A DNA stretch of 37,241 bases from Bryobacteraceae bacterium (GTDB lineage Bacteria > Acidobacteriota > Terriglobia > Bryobacterales > Bryobacteraceae), in assembly GCA_030039005.1 (NCBI GenBank), contig JASHQT010000350.1, positions 1-37,241 on the forward strand, in the 5' to 3' direction. The notes under the pieces are model-generated. The model was not told where the DNA came from. It saw only the letters and a program-made list of their open reading frames with translations, and searched no databases. Shown one piece after another: positions 9,109 through 17,800 of this stretch. The position numbers and the translations under genes are program-made. Numbering within the stretch: the stretch's first letter is position 1; each line of letters starts with the position of its first letter.

Positions 9109-9132
9109 TAATGAAACACATACACTATTGAC
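9104..9132. promoter_or_regulatory. Inverted repeat overlapping the -35 box, possible HigA-type operator
   Basis: GTCAATA (9104-9110) and TATTGAC (9126-9132) form a perfect 7-bp inverted repeat with a 15-nt spacer. The left arm covers the -35 box of the minus-strand promoter. HigA-family HTH proteins usually repress their own operon by binding such sites, so the HTH at the start of the 1373-residue protein is the obvious candidate. Inference from position only. Confidence 0.35.
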
Positions 9133-9414
9133 TGGCAATGAGTTAATGCCGAGAGCAACTCGTATTGGCTGTGGCTAGCCGCCGAGATGTTGGCGAGATT
9201 AAGCTACGGAACCACTTGCGCGGTTCACACTCCGGCCGCCAGCAGGGTGGTGGCGACGGCGTAAAGAGCCGTTGTGGCCTTGCCGAACTTGCCTTGGAGC
9301 CGCGTCGTCGGGGCGGACCGGAGCCGACGCAGCCGAACGCCTCGACCCCGCAGACCGGCGTGCGGCACCTGGTCCGGTCCGCGCAATGTAAAATCTTCTT
9401 TTCGGTTTAACACG
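9133..9414. other. Intergenic region, no clear gene
   Basis: GC-rich sequence between two divergently transcribed modules. A minus-strand frame ending near 9227 reads LQGKFGKATTALYAVATTLL and could be a decayed protein fragment, but it is too short to assign. No ribosome binding site is evident for the gene at 9415; a weak TAAAAT is near 9389. Confidence 0.35.
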
Positions 9415-10389
9415 ATGGCTGGTAAGCGTACGCGCGAGCAAAACATACTCTCTTATGTCACCCGCACTCTCGAACCGAATTCATTTCAGCGCAATCCATA
9501 CCTGCCAAATTTGATTAATCAACCCGATCTTCTGGTGGTGCCATCACCGGGACGATTGATTGCGTTGTACATCTATGACTTCTCTGACGGCATCACTTGG
9601 CGGCTGGCTCTCGGTGCAGTTGAAGACGTCTTTGAACTAAAGACGGCGATCGGAACGGACGTACGTGCTGTTGCGCTCATGGTAACCGCCGTAGACCAGG
9701 AAGCCACCTCGACAACGCGGCGCGAAGACATGCTCCGCTTAATTGCCAACACTTTCGATTTTGCGGAGCAGATCAGGGCAGACGAGTTGAGCGACCATCC
9801 CATTGGGCCTTGGATTTCGGTCCGACCACGTACAAACCTCATTGATCTTTGGAACGCTGAGGCACAGTACCAAGCGGAAGCACTGCACAGGAACTACCGT
9901 GAATCCGAGTTGCAATCCCTTATCGACGTTGACCGAAGACCGTCGGCGAGGGCGAAGCAGTCAATTCGCGAAGACTTTCACGAACACATTCGAGTTCTAA
10001 ATCGGCCTGTTGAGCGGGATGTCCTCGTACCAAATGCGAAGGCTGGCTTGGCGCAACTGAGTCGGAACTATAGCTTTGAATTTGACCTGCGCGTCGAAAC
10101 ACACCCTCCGATGCTCGTTGATTTTCTGAAGAGCGATCGCTTAGGCATGCGAAGAAAGCTCAGATACTACCTAGCAAAGGCAAGGCTCATCCGATACTGG
10201 ATCGATCGAGACCACGTGCTTCAACGAGCACCGGATTTTGTCCCTCTATTGGTAGTCGACGGCAATTTCGCCGGTCCCGATCACGACCCATTTCGCTATC
10301 TCCGGATGCTTGTTTCAGTAGGATGGCGGCTCGCACGGCCCGACGAATATGAGCGAATAGCGAGGCTGATAGGGAATGCGAACTTATAA
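9415..10389 (+). CDS. Unrecognised protein, possibly nuclease-like; partner of the HEPN protein
   Basis: A 324-residue soluble protein. I chose the ATG at 9415 (MAGKRTREQN) because the upstream extension to 9274 is low-complexity and Arg/Pro-rich. The N-terminal half alternates strands and helices. It contains QPDLLVVPSPGRLIALYIYD (residues 36-55) and VFELKTAIG (72-80), a D...ExK arrangement that recalls PD-(D/E)XK nucleases, though the spacing is long and the match is weak. The C-terminal half is helical (MRRKLRYYLAKARLIRYWID) and ends with a short alpha/beta segment. The stop overlaps the next gene by 14 nt, so the two are almost certainly co-translated. I do not recognise the family. The island context suggests a defence or toxin-antitoxin component. 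Confidence 0.65.
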   Translation: MAGKRTREQNILSYVTRTLEPNSFQRNPYLPNLINQPDLLVVPSPGRLIALYIYDFSDGITWRLALGAVEDVFELKTAIGTDVRAVALMVTAVDQEATSTTRREDMLRLIANTFDFAEQIRADELSDHPIGPWISVRPRTNLIDLWNAEAQYQAEALHRNYRESELQSLIDVDRRPSARAKQSIREDFHEHIRVLNRPVERDVLVPNAKAGLAQLSRNYSFEFDLRVETHPPMLVDFLKSDRLGMRRKLRYYLAKARLIRYWIDRDHVLQRAPDFVPLLVVDGNFAGPDHDPFRYLRMLVSVGWRLARPDEYERIARLIGNANL

Positions 10390-10834
10390 ACAAGAATTGA
10401 GAACAATCCTCTTTGTGCTGCAAGGGTCGCATTGGGCTAGTCACGGAGGTATTCAAGATGTCATCGAGGAATACCGGCATTTACAGAATGCGGCAAGCAC
10501 GCCGACGCAATCCAGAAGGGTCAGCCTTCAAATCTTTCACGCTTCGCGCGCGATAGATAGTCTCCTCGCGCACATTGCAGGCCACGAGAAGCAGCGAACG
10601 GGATTAGCTGGCCCTCTGCATTGGACCTTGGGCAGTTCTCGACGCTGGATTCAGAGGCATGGCATTCGTGGATCACGCTTTGATACGCCGACTGATGCCG
10701 ACATCACTGATATAAAGAGCGATCGTAATACTTACATGCATCGGGCAAATCTGTTTCCTGCCGATCCACAGATCTACAGATTCTTAAATAGAACCATTCG
10801 CGTGATTCAACAGGCGACGACGTTTCAGCCATGA
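10376..10834 (+). CDS. HEPN-motif protein, putative ribonuclease toxin or effector
   Basis: A 152-residue, largely helical protein. It contains SDRNTYMHRA at residues 115-124, so R117 and H122 form the R-x4-H signature with a polar residue (N118) directly after the Arg, as in HEPN-superfamily ribonucleases. The motif sits near the start of a C-terminal helix, where HEPN catalytic motifs usually lie. An earlier helix (RVSLQIFHASRAIDSLLAHIAGH) would fit the core bundle. Its ATG overlaps the end of the preceding gene by 14 nt and is preceded by GAGG. HEPN proteins in accessory regions are typically RNases in toxin-antitoxin or abortive-infection systems. The family match rests on one motif plus context. 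Confidence 0.6.
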   Translation: MRTYKQELRTILFVLQGSHWASHGGIQDVIEEYRHLQNAASTPTQSRRVSLQIFHASRAIDSLLAHIAGHEKQRTGLAGPLHWTLGSSRRWIQRHGIRGSRFDTPTDADITDIKSDRNTYMHRANLFPADPQIYRFLNRTIRVIQQATTFQP

Positions 10835-11282
10835 ACCCTTGCCCCAGAACTCAATGAAATCACGTCTAACCTGATGAGTAGACTATCGCCCGCTTCCCCA
10901 ATGCCGTTACCCTCAGCGGTTGGTAGCCTCCGATCTGCGTGATTTCTTGGTTTAGTAGTCCGCGAACTCTTGCCGTGTGAAAGAGCGCCTGAAGAAATCG
11001 GTCGCGCTAAGTCGGCATCGCGACTGGAACGGGCGCGCACCCTTCGGCCGATCGGCTGTGCCATGCGCGTTTGTCGTTCCTGATCTTTCTTTAGCAGCGG
11101 CTTTCTCCGTGTGGCGCGTCACTCGATCGAGGCTTTCAAGATCGCGAGCAGTTTCTTATCGTGCGACTCCGAGATACCAAACGATGGAATTACGAACCGA
11201 AATCCAACACAGGAGGGAAATCCGTCGCGTGACGGCAGCACCGGCCTTGCGAAACGGGGGTGGCAAAATGATACATTATCCG
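10835..11282. other. Intergenic region upstream of the retron RNA
   Basis: About 450 bases between the HEPN gene and the retron RNA. I see no protein-like frame. A 9-bp inverted repeat (GAAATCACG at 10856-10864, CGTGATTTC at 10938-10946) is within chance expectation. The retron promoter should lie at its right end, but no clear hexamer pair is visible. Confidence 0.4.
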
Positions 11283-11416
11283 AGAACCCACCGGTAGATT
11301 TTGTGCCATGCTTTCGTGGCATTTGAAGCAAATGTTAGAGGCTATGCTCGTCCTGGCCGTGTTCGCAGTTACATGGCCCGTGTTCGTGACTACGCAAAGG
11401 AGTACCGGTGGGTTCT
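11283..11416 (+). ncRNA. Retron msr-msd RNA (candidate)
   Basis: AGAACCCACCGGTA (11283-11296) and TACCGGTGGGTTCT (11403-11416) are perfect 14-bp inverted repeats, matching the a1/a2 stem that closes a retron non-coding RNA. Between them is a msr-like hairpin, TGCCATG (11304-11310) / CGTGGCA (11315-11321), with loop CTTT. A second, msd-like stem is formed by GGCCGTG near 11357 with CATGGCC near 11374, one wobble pair. A G directly after a1 (11297) is a candidate branch-point guanosine. The a2 arm ends 13 nt before the reverse transcriptase start, the usual retron layout of RNA then RT on the same strand. Confidence 0.85.
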
Positions 11417-11429
11417 AAACATTTGACAC

Positions 11430-13160
11430 ATGTCGAGACTGCACAGCCTGAAGTCGACTACAAGCTTGAAAGAACTGGCTACGTTGCTTCAGTTCAAGCC
11501 TGCGGCCCTCTCCTTCATCCTACACAAGCAGGCTGAGGCCAGCAAATACAAAGTCTTCGAGATCCCGAAGCGCAATGGCGGCAAACGAACTATCAAGGCG
11601 CCCATCGATGCCCTGAAGCTCGTGCAGAGTAGGCTGCCTGAATTGCTACAGGACTGTGTGGATGAGATCAACAAGGAGAAGAACCGCAAGGACCGCATCG
11701 CCCACGGATTCAAGCGCAAGCGGTCCATCATGACCAACGCCCGGAGGCATCGGCATCGGCGCTACGTATTTAACCTCGATATCGAGGAGTTTTTCCCCTC
11801 AATCAATTTCGGGCGCGTGCGCGGCTTCTTCATGAAGGACAGGAATTTCCAGCTGGACAAAGATGTCGCCACCGTTATTGCCCAAATCGCCTGCCACGCC
11901 AATTCACTACCCCAAGGCAGTCCTTGTTCTCCCGTCATATCTAATCTGATCGCCCATCCGATGGACGTTACCCTCGTGGCGCTGGCTTCGACGGCCGGAT
12001 GCACGTATTCGAGGTACGCCGACGATCTCAGCTTCTCGACCAACAAGAAGGAGTTTCCGCGACAGGTCGCAGCTCCCTTGGACACAGATGCCCACCGGTG
12101 GTTGCCGGGAAAGGAATTGCGTCGACTTATCGAACGCGGCGGGTTCAAGATCAACGAATCGAAAACCCACATGCAATACCGGACGTCCCGCCAGGAAGTG
12201 ACGGGGCTGGTCGTCAACGAGAAAATCAACGTCCCCACCGAATATCGCCGTAATGCACGCGCGATGGTCCATAAGCTGGTCAGGACAGGATCGTTTGAGC
12301 TTTACGGCCTTACCCCGAAAGGGACCATAGAGAAGCGCGAAGGCACCGTTGATGAACTGCATGGCATGCTCGGCTTCGTCGATAGCATCGACGTCTATAA
12401 TCGGGAGAACACGGACGAGCCTGAGCCAGAGGGCCTGACGGGCAAAGAATTGGTCTACCGGAAGTTCATTCTTTATAAGGATTTCTATGCCACCACTAGG
12501 CCGGTCATCCTTTGCGAAGGGCCCACGGACAATGTGTATCTCACGCATGCAATCCGCAGCCTTGCCGCCGAGTTCCCCGAACTTGTCGAAGTCAATGCGC
12601 AGGGCAAGAAGATTCTTAAGGTGCGGCTCTACAAGTACGCGCGATCCAGCACTGCACGTATTCTTGAACTCGGCACAGGCGGAAGCGATGTCTTGAGGAA
12701 GATAATCGCGGTCTACAAGGACGAAACGGAAAAGTTCACGCCCCCTGGCCCCAATCCAGTCATCCTCTTTTATGACAATGATTCCGGCGGCAAGGGCATT
12801 CAAGCCGCAATTGGTAAGGCCTCCAAGCGAAAAGTCATCGGGACGGAGCCGTTCGTCCATGTCGTGAAGAATATGTACGCCGTGCCCACTCCTTTGAACG
12901 GCCAGGCAAGCTCCATGGTTGAGGACTTCTTCGATACGACCACCAAACAGATTACGGTGGACGGGAAGACTTTTAACCCGACCAACGGCAAAATCAATGA
13001 AGTCTCGGAGTACGGCAAGACTGTCTTTGCGCACCGCGTCGTGATTCCGAATGCCGAGAAAATCAACTTCACGGGTTTTCGCCCGATCCTGACGAACCTG
13101 TCAGCTGCAATCAAAGCTTATGCGACGGCCGTAAGCGGAGCAGCCGCCGGCGCGGACTAG
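11430..13160 (+). CDS. Retron reverse transcriptase fused to a C-terminal TOPRIM domain
   Basis: A 576-residue protein that would reverse-transcribe the adjacent msr-msd RNA into msDNA. Residues about 35-275 are a retron-type RT: NLDIEEFFPS (D117), NSLPQGSPCSPVISNLI (158-174), YSRYADDLSFS with catalytic YADD at 196-199, GFKINESKTH (238-247), and the retron-specific VTG at 257-259. Residues about 355-500 form a TOPRIM domain: VILCEGPTDNVYL (E363), then VILFYDNDSGG (D449 and D451). TOPRIM domains occur in topoisomerases, primases and OLD nucleases, and retron surveys describe RT-TOPRIM fusions (type I-C, from memory), so this is probably the toxic effector. No separate effector gene follows. 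The ATG at 11430 lacks a strong ribosome binding site, but the frame is open and motif-complete. Confidence 0.93.
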   Translation: MSRLHSLKSTTSLKELATLLQFKPAALSFILHKQAEASKYKVFEIPKRNGGKRTIKAPIDALKLVQSRLPELLQDCVDEINKEKNRKDRIAHGFKRKRSIMTNARRHRHRRYVFNLDIEEFFPSINFGRVRGFFMKDRNFQLDKDVATVIAQIACHANSLPQGSPCSPVISNLIAHPMDVTLVALASTAGCTYSRYADDLSFSTNKKEFPRQVAAPLDTDAHRWLPGKELRRLIERGGFKINESKTHMQYRTSRQEVTGLVVNEKINVPTEYRRNARAMVHKLVRTGSFELYGLTPKGTIEKREGTVDELHGMLGFVDSIDVYNRENTDEPEPEGLTGKELVYRKFILYKDFYATTRPVILCEGPTDNVYLTHAIRSLAAEFPELVEVNAQGKKILKVRLYKYARSSTARILELGTGGSDVLRKIIAVYKDETEKFTPPGPNPVILFYDNDSGGKGIQAAIGKASKRKVIGTEPFVHVVKNMYAVPTPLNGQASSMVEDFFDTTTKQITVDGKTFNPTNGKINEVSEYGKTVFAHRVVIPNAEKINFTGFRPILTNLSAAIKAYATAVSGAAAGAD

Positions 13161-13676
13161 GAACGTCAACCGCACTCCGCTTCCGAACCTTGACATTCGG
13201 CCTAGTTGTCGTCTCCCAACGCCCGGCACCGCTCTTGTTCTCCTACGATATGGCAGCGCAAACGTCGGATTTGCGGCGGTTAGAAAAGCGAACCGACGCG
13301 AAAGCTTGTCGATCGTCCGTCTCCGTATCTGTGCGCCACCCGGACAAGAATCAGATTAGGAACGGGAAGTCGGACAGTGTCCCGGATGAGTCCGCGCCAC
13401 CGCAACCAGCTACGAGTTGACCGTTCCACGGCCAATTGACGTGGAGGCGACTTCACGGGACTAATACCCAATTTTCCTACCTTGCCACCAAGAGTATGGC
13501 TCGTCGCTCGCGGTCAGTCTGCAAACGCACCCTTGGTCACTATCACGATCACGGTCAGGACCACCCGATGATGCTCCCCCGCCAGGCAGCAGCAATGACC
13601 AATGCTTGCGCTATAATCCCACCTAATGACCGGGCCCGAACGACCATTGTGGCTTATATATACACGTTCGCGGGTA
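13161..13676. other. Intergenic region with a perfect -10 hexamer
   Basis: No protein-like frame is evident between the retron and the next gene. TATAAT at 13612-13617 is a perfect plus-strand -10 box without a matching -35 box. It would start transcription near 13624, just ahead of the membrane-protein gene. This stretch probably contains the island's right boundary, but I found no copy of the tRNA 3' end in it. Confidence 0.4.
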
Positions 13677-14804
13677 ATGAAACTGCGATTCGATCGTTCT
13701 GTCCGTGGAGGCAAGCGCCTGGTGACCTTTCAGTCGGGCGGGTTTCTCGTTCAACTCGACCAAAAACGACTGCCAAAACATGTTACCTGTCCATCGAGCG
13801 ATCTGGCCAGGCAACAATTTACACTTCACTTCGGCGCGACCGCGCCGCTATTAGTGCCCTTTGAGGTCTGCGCCCTCAAGGCCGAGAACGCGACCAGTCT
13901 CCTGTCCATCGCTATTGAGAATGGTCCCGCGAGCTGCGCTTTCGGACTCCGCATTAATACCTACAACCTCGATCGGATCTTCGATCCTAAAGTCCTCTTC
14001 TGGTCGCTCGACATACTCAGGGAGCTCCCTGGGCGATGGAGATACATAGTCCTCACCGTAGCAATCCTGTTGCTGCTGATCGCGGCTCCATGGTATGGCA
14101 CCAGCCTTCAGCTGTTGGCGGTTAGATTTGGCGTCCGACAAGACATAACTCAAAGTGAATTTGATGACGACTTCGAACGGGGGCCAGATCAATGGTATCG
14201 CTTGAATAGTAGCTGCGCCGGTGTCCCCCCGCCCGGAAAGGACAACCTCGGCAGAGTGGAGCCAACCTTTCTGACATTGTCTTCGCCGTGCTTCGCGATC
14301 GCGAAGCTAAAGAGCAGCCTTGACGGTCGGAACCCGTTCGCGCGCGCTCCCTCACTTGCAGATTTCACGGCCACTTTCACGATTCAGCTCGGATCTAGTG
14401 GTCGGGTAACCGTTCTACTCCATGCGAAACGGCCTTGGCTTCCTTTATTCGGGAAGGAGGCCCGGGGGGACCATCTGTCGATTGAACGGCTCCCAGCGGG
14501 CTCGGATAAGAAACTTTGCCTTAAATTTAACACTTCGTCAGCCTGCCCAAAGAAAGACACCGCCATTCTTACCTCTAATGAGATCAAGGAGCCCATCAAT
14601 AAAATAACGGTTACAGTAACATCACTCGCTGGCTTGTACAGAGTAACGATCGACCCGGCAGTGGCGCCGTCCGCCTTCGACGACGAGCCCCATCCGGAGT
14701 TCAGCGCATGTTCGTTGTTCGGCAGCATCGGATTCCTCGCGACAAACGGTGATGATTACCGCATCTCCGGGGCGATCATAAAGCCGGGAGCGACGGCACC
14801 GTGA
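13677..14804 (+). CDS. Single-pass membrane protein of unknown function
   Basis: I chose the ATG at 13677 (375 residues) because a -10 box at 13612-13617 would leave no leader for the longer form starting at 13626; both starts are possible. About 120 N-terminal residues are predicted cytoplasmic, with no recognised domain. One strong membrane helix (RYIVLTVAILLLLIAAPW, about residues 122-139) follows, then an extracytoplasmic region of about 230 residues. That region begins SEFDDDFERGPDQWYRLN, reminiscent of the first strands of LamG/3-keto-disaccharide-hydrolase-like beta-sandwiches. Several cysteines (CAGVPPPG, SSPCFAIA, SACPKK) could form disulphides. The stop overlaps the GTG of the outer-membrane protein by 4 nt, so the two are probably coupled and act in the envelope. 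Function unknown. Confidence 0.7.
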   Translation: MKLRFDRSVRGGKRLVTFQSGGFLVQLDQKRLPKHVTCPSSDLARQQFTLHFGATAPLLVPFEVCALKAENATSLLSIAIENGPASCAFGLRINTYNLDRIFDPKVLFWSLDILRELPGRWRYIVLTVAILLLLIAAPWYGTSLQLLAVRFGVRQDITQSEFDDDFERGPDQWYRLNSSCAGVPPPGKDNLGRVEPTFLTLSSPCFAIAKLKSSLDGRNPFARAPSLADFTATFTIQLGSSGRVTVLLHAKRPWLPLFGKEARGDHLSIERLPAGSDKKLCLKFNTSSACPKKDTAILTSNEIKEPINKITVTVTSLAGLYRVTIDPAVAPSAFDDEPHPEFSACSLFGSIGFLATNGDDYRISGAIIKPGATAP

Positions 14805-17800
14805 TAGGGACCGCCTCAGCCCAGTCGACAGCTCTTCCTAAAGCGCTCGCGTTTGCGCTGGCATTTGCAACTTTCGCCTCGTGCCAGGACCCTCAAATCA
14901 CCGCCCAGCTGAAGGGGCAGGTTTTTCTCGTCAGCGGGGCAAACAGTTGCCCCAACGGCAATGCGCAAAATCCGGCGCCGCCAAGTGCCGTTCATCCGGT
15001 GCACGTTAAGGCGGTCAATCAGGAAACAGGCAATCCATTTCCTGAGGACCTTATAAGAGAGAATAATTCTTTTAATATTACCGTGTTGAAAAAAGGGCAA
15101 ACGTTTGCCCTTCATTTCTACTACTCAACCAAGGAGGAATACGTCGTCTTATACCCTCCCTTGGAAGTCGGAGCCAACAAGCATCAGAAACCACTCAAGG
15201 TAACGGTGCCGGCTGAAACCGATATCTGGCATGTTTGTCTGATGATTATCGATCCGCCGGCCACATCAACCCCAAATCGAAAACAGGAGCAAGGTGAACA
15301 TAGCGAGGCGGGATCAGGCGACGACGCCGGCAGTTTTGTGCGCGACACCGACGATTCATTCGCGCTGTCCAACTTTGAGCCACCGCAACGCGCAGGTGAC
15401 GCTGCGGCAGAACAGAAAGGGAAGGCAGTTACGGTGAGTGGGAGGATTGTCGAAAACGCCGACAGCGGGAGCGGCCAACAGCCAGGGAAACCACCCAACT
15501 TGGGTGGCCTGCGCGTTACGATTTACGGAATTGCGAAGGAAACGGGCACACAAGAATACCTTAACCAGGGGATTTCGAAAAACAGCGGACAATATACGGT
15601 GCCACTCGAATCAGACCCAGCCAAATACGACTCCTATGTAATAACGGTGGTCGGCAAGAACTACGAAGCAGCCATATCGCTTACTGACTCGGTCGGCCCG
15701 CAGGGTGACATTTCGGTCGAGAAGGCCACGGGAAGAATCAAGGAGACGGCCGACATTAAGCCAAACCTTGAGACGCCCGCGCGAGGAGCTCAGTTTGACG
15801 GGGAATTAATACAGGATCTACCCCTCGGTATCCGCAGGAGCATAGACTCTCTGGTTTTGCTGCTTCCGGGCATCGCTCCGGCCGCGCAGACCATCGGTCC
15901 CGATGGCCCCCGGTTCGGCCGCGGGCTCGGGAGCGCCGGTCAGTTCTCAAGCAACGGACTGCGCAGTACCGCCAACGACTTTTTAGTCGATGGCACCGAT
16001 AACAACGACGAAAACGGCGGTGGGCGTAGGCAGGGATATCTGATCCCGGGCTCTGAATCGGTCGAGGCAGTCGGCGCGTTCGGCACCCTGAATGCGCTCT
16101 ATGACGCACGATACGGAAAAGCGCCGGGGGCGCAGGTAGATTCCTCCAGCCTCTCGGGCGGCGCCAGACCGCACCTGACGACTTATGGACTTCTCAGTGA
16201 TCAGCGCTTCAATGCCGAGAACTATTTCGACGGACTCATTACGCACGGCTCGCAGCCTCTGACAGTGGGCGGCCGGCCGGTGTGGATCGATGGCAGTCCC
16301 GTCACCCTCGATCCGATCGGCCCTGCACATTTGCCGGATACCGAGATAACTGCGGGTGCCGTGGTAAGCGGTGCGGTTCCAGGATTGCCAGATACCTTTT
16401 TTACGTCCTCGTTCGAATATGATCGGGTCCGAACGATCCAGCGCCTCGACTTTGCGGTGCCCTCAATTGCCGACCGAGGGTATCACGGCACCGGAGCGAC
16501 TGGCTTGCCGATCATCGACCAGAGCACTAACTCTTACCCTGCAACGCTGGCTGGAGATGCGTTCTTCAGTCTCTACCCGTTCCCTAATAACCCCGTGGGA
16601 CCTTATGGACCGAACACCTACACACGGGACCGCCCAGCCAATGCCGACGGCTTGCGGACCTCCCTCCGCCTCGATCACACGTTTCACTTTGCGGGCGCCA
16701 GCTTTCTCGGTCTTCGATACAGTTACGAGAATTCTAATACCCTCATTCCCGAAACAGGCGGTGCGCTCGACTCCGGGCTGAACGTTCAGTCCCAGCCCCA
16801 GAGTTTCACGGGTTTTCTTAGTTCGACGCCGACTTCCAAAGTGGCAAATACCCTCAGGGTGTCGTGGGGAACTGCAAGGTATCGTTTGCTTGGAGACCGA
16901 GATGCCTCACTTGTCCCGTCGGACTTTATGCCGGGCGATCAGTTTCTCTTGAACACTCCTGTGTTGGCCGACACCACTGTCAGCGGGTCCGGGCCAGTCA
17001 CATTCCAAAAACCGGGTCTCAACACCGAGGGCGTCATAGGCCCCATAGGTCAACTCAACCTTGCAGGGTACAGCTCCGTAGGAGCGGACCCTTTCAATTT
17101 CCCTCAACGGCGGGCAGACAGCACGTTTCAGCTTGCAGATACAGCATCCTTCAGACACGGCAGACAAACCTTTACGGCGGGCGCTGAAGCATGGTTGATT
17201 ACCCTCAATTCAAATGTCAACCAAAACGCGCGGCCGACTGTGACATTTTACGGCGAACCGGTGATAACTGAGCAATCCCCGCCCACGGCCCCGTTTGGCC
17301 TTCTCTTGAGCCCAACAAGTCTGGCCGCTCTGGGTGTTGAAGGGAACGTATACCAGACCTTCACCACGATGTCAAACACCTCTCTACAACTTTTTCGGCC
17401 TCAATTAGACCAATTCATCGAGGACGACATTCATCTCGGCCGGTCGCTCGAACTCTCGCTTGGATTTCGCTTCAGCTTCAACGGAGCCCCGTTTAGTGCT
17501 CGCTTCCAGAATACTTACTCTCCTACTGGTACGTTCGTGTCGGAGTTGAACAGTGCCCTGCAACAATGCCCGGATCGGCAGGCCATCTGCAACGGCATCT
17601 ATAATTTTCTCACGAACGCCTTTCCTCCTGGATTCGGCCAGGTGTACAAGGCTGCTCCGTTCGGATACAGTCCCAGGCTTGGACTGGCGTGGGACCCTGT
17701 CGGCGACGGTAGGACCGTAATTCGTCTCGGAGCGGGAACGTACGCCGGCCAGCTGCCTGCGGAGATCATCAGTGAATCGGGTGAGTTGTTTCCACAATCT

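Noticed and set aside
9199..9446. Minus-strand frames possibly encoding a small protein (LQGKFGKATTALYAVATT)
   Set aside because: Too short and without start, ribosome binding site or family match; at most a relict fragment.
10856..10946. 9-bp inverted repeat GAAATCACG / CGTGATTTC, considered as a second structured RNA
   Set aside because: A 9-bp match 73 nt apart in a 450-nt region is within chance expectation, and no further stems support it.
11907..13034. Long minus-strand open frame (375 codons) opposite the retron RT
   Set aside because: It is antisense to the motif-complete RT-TOPRIM gene and shows no domain of its own; high GC in the third codon position produces such frames.
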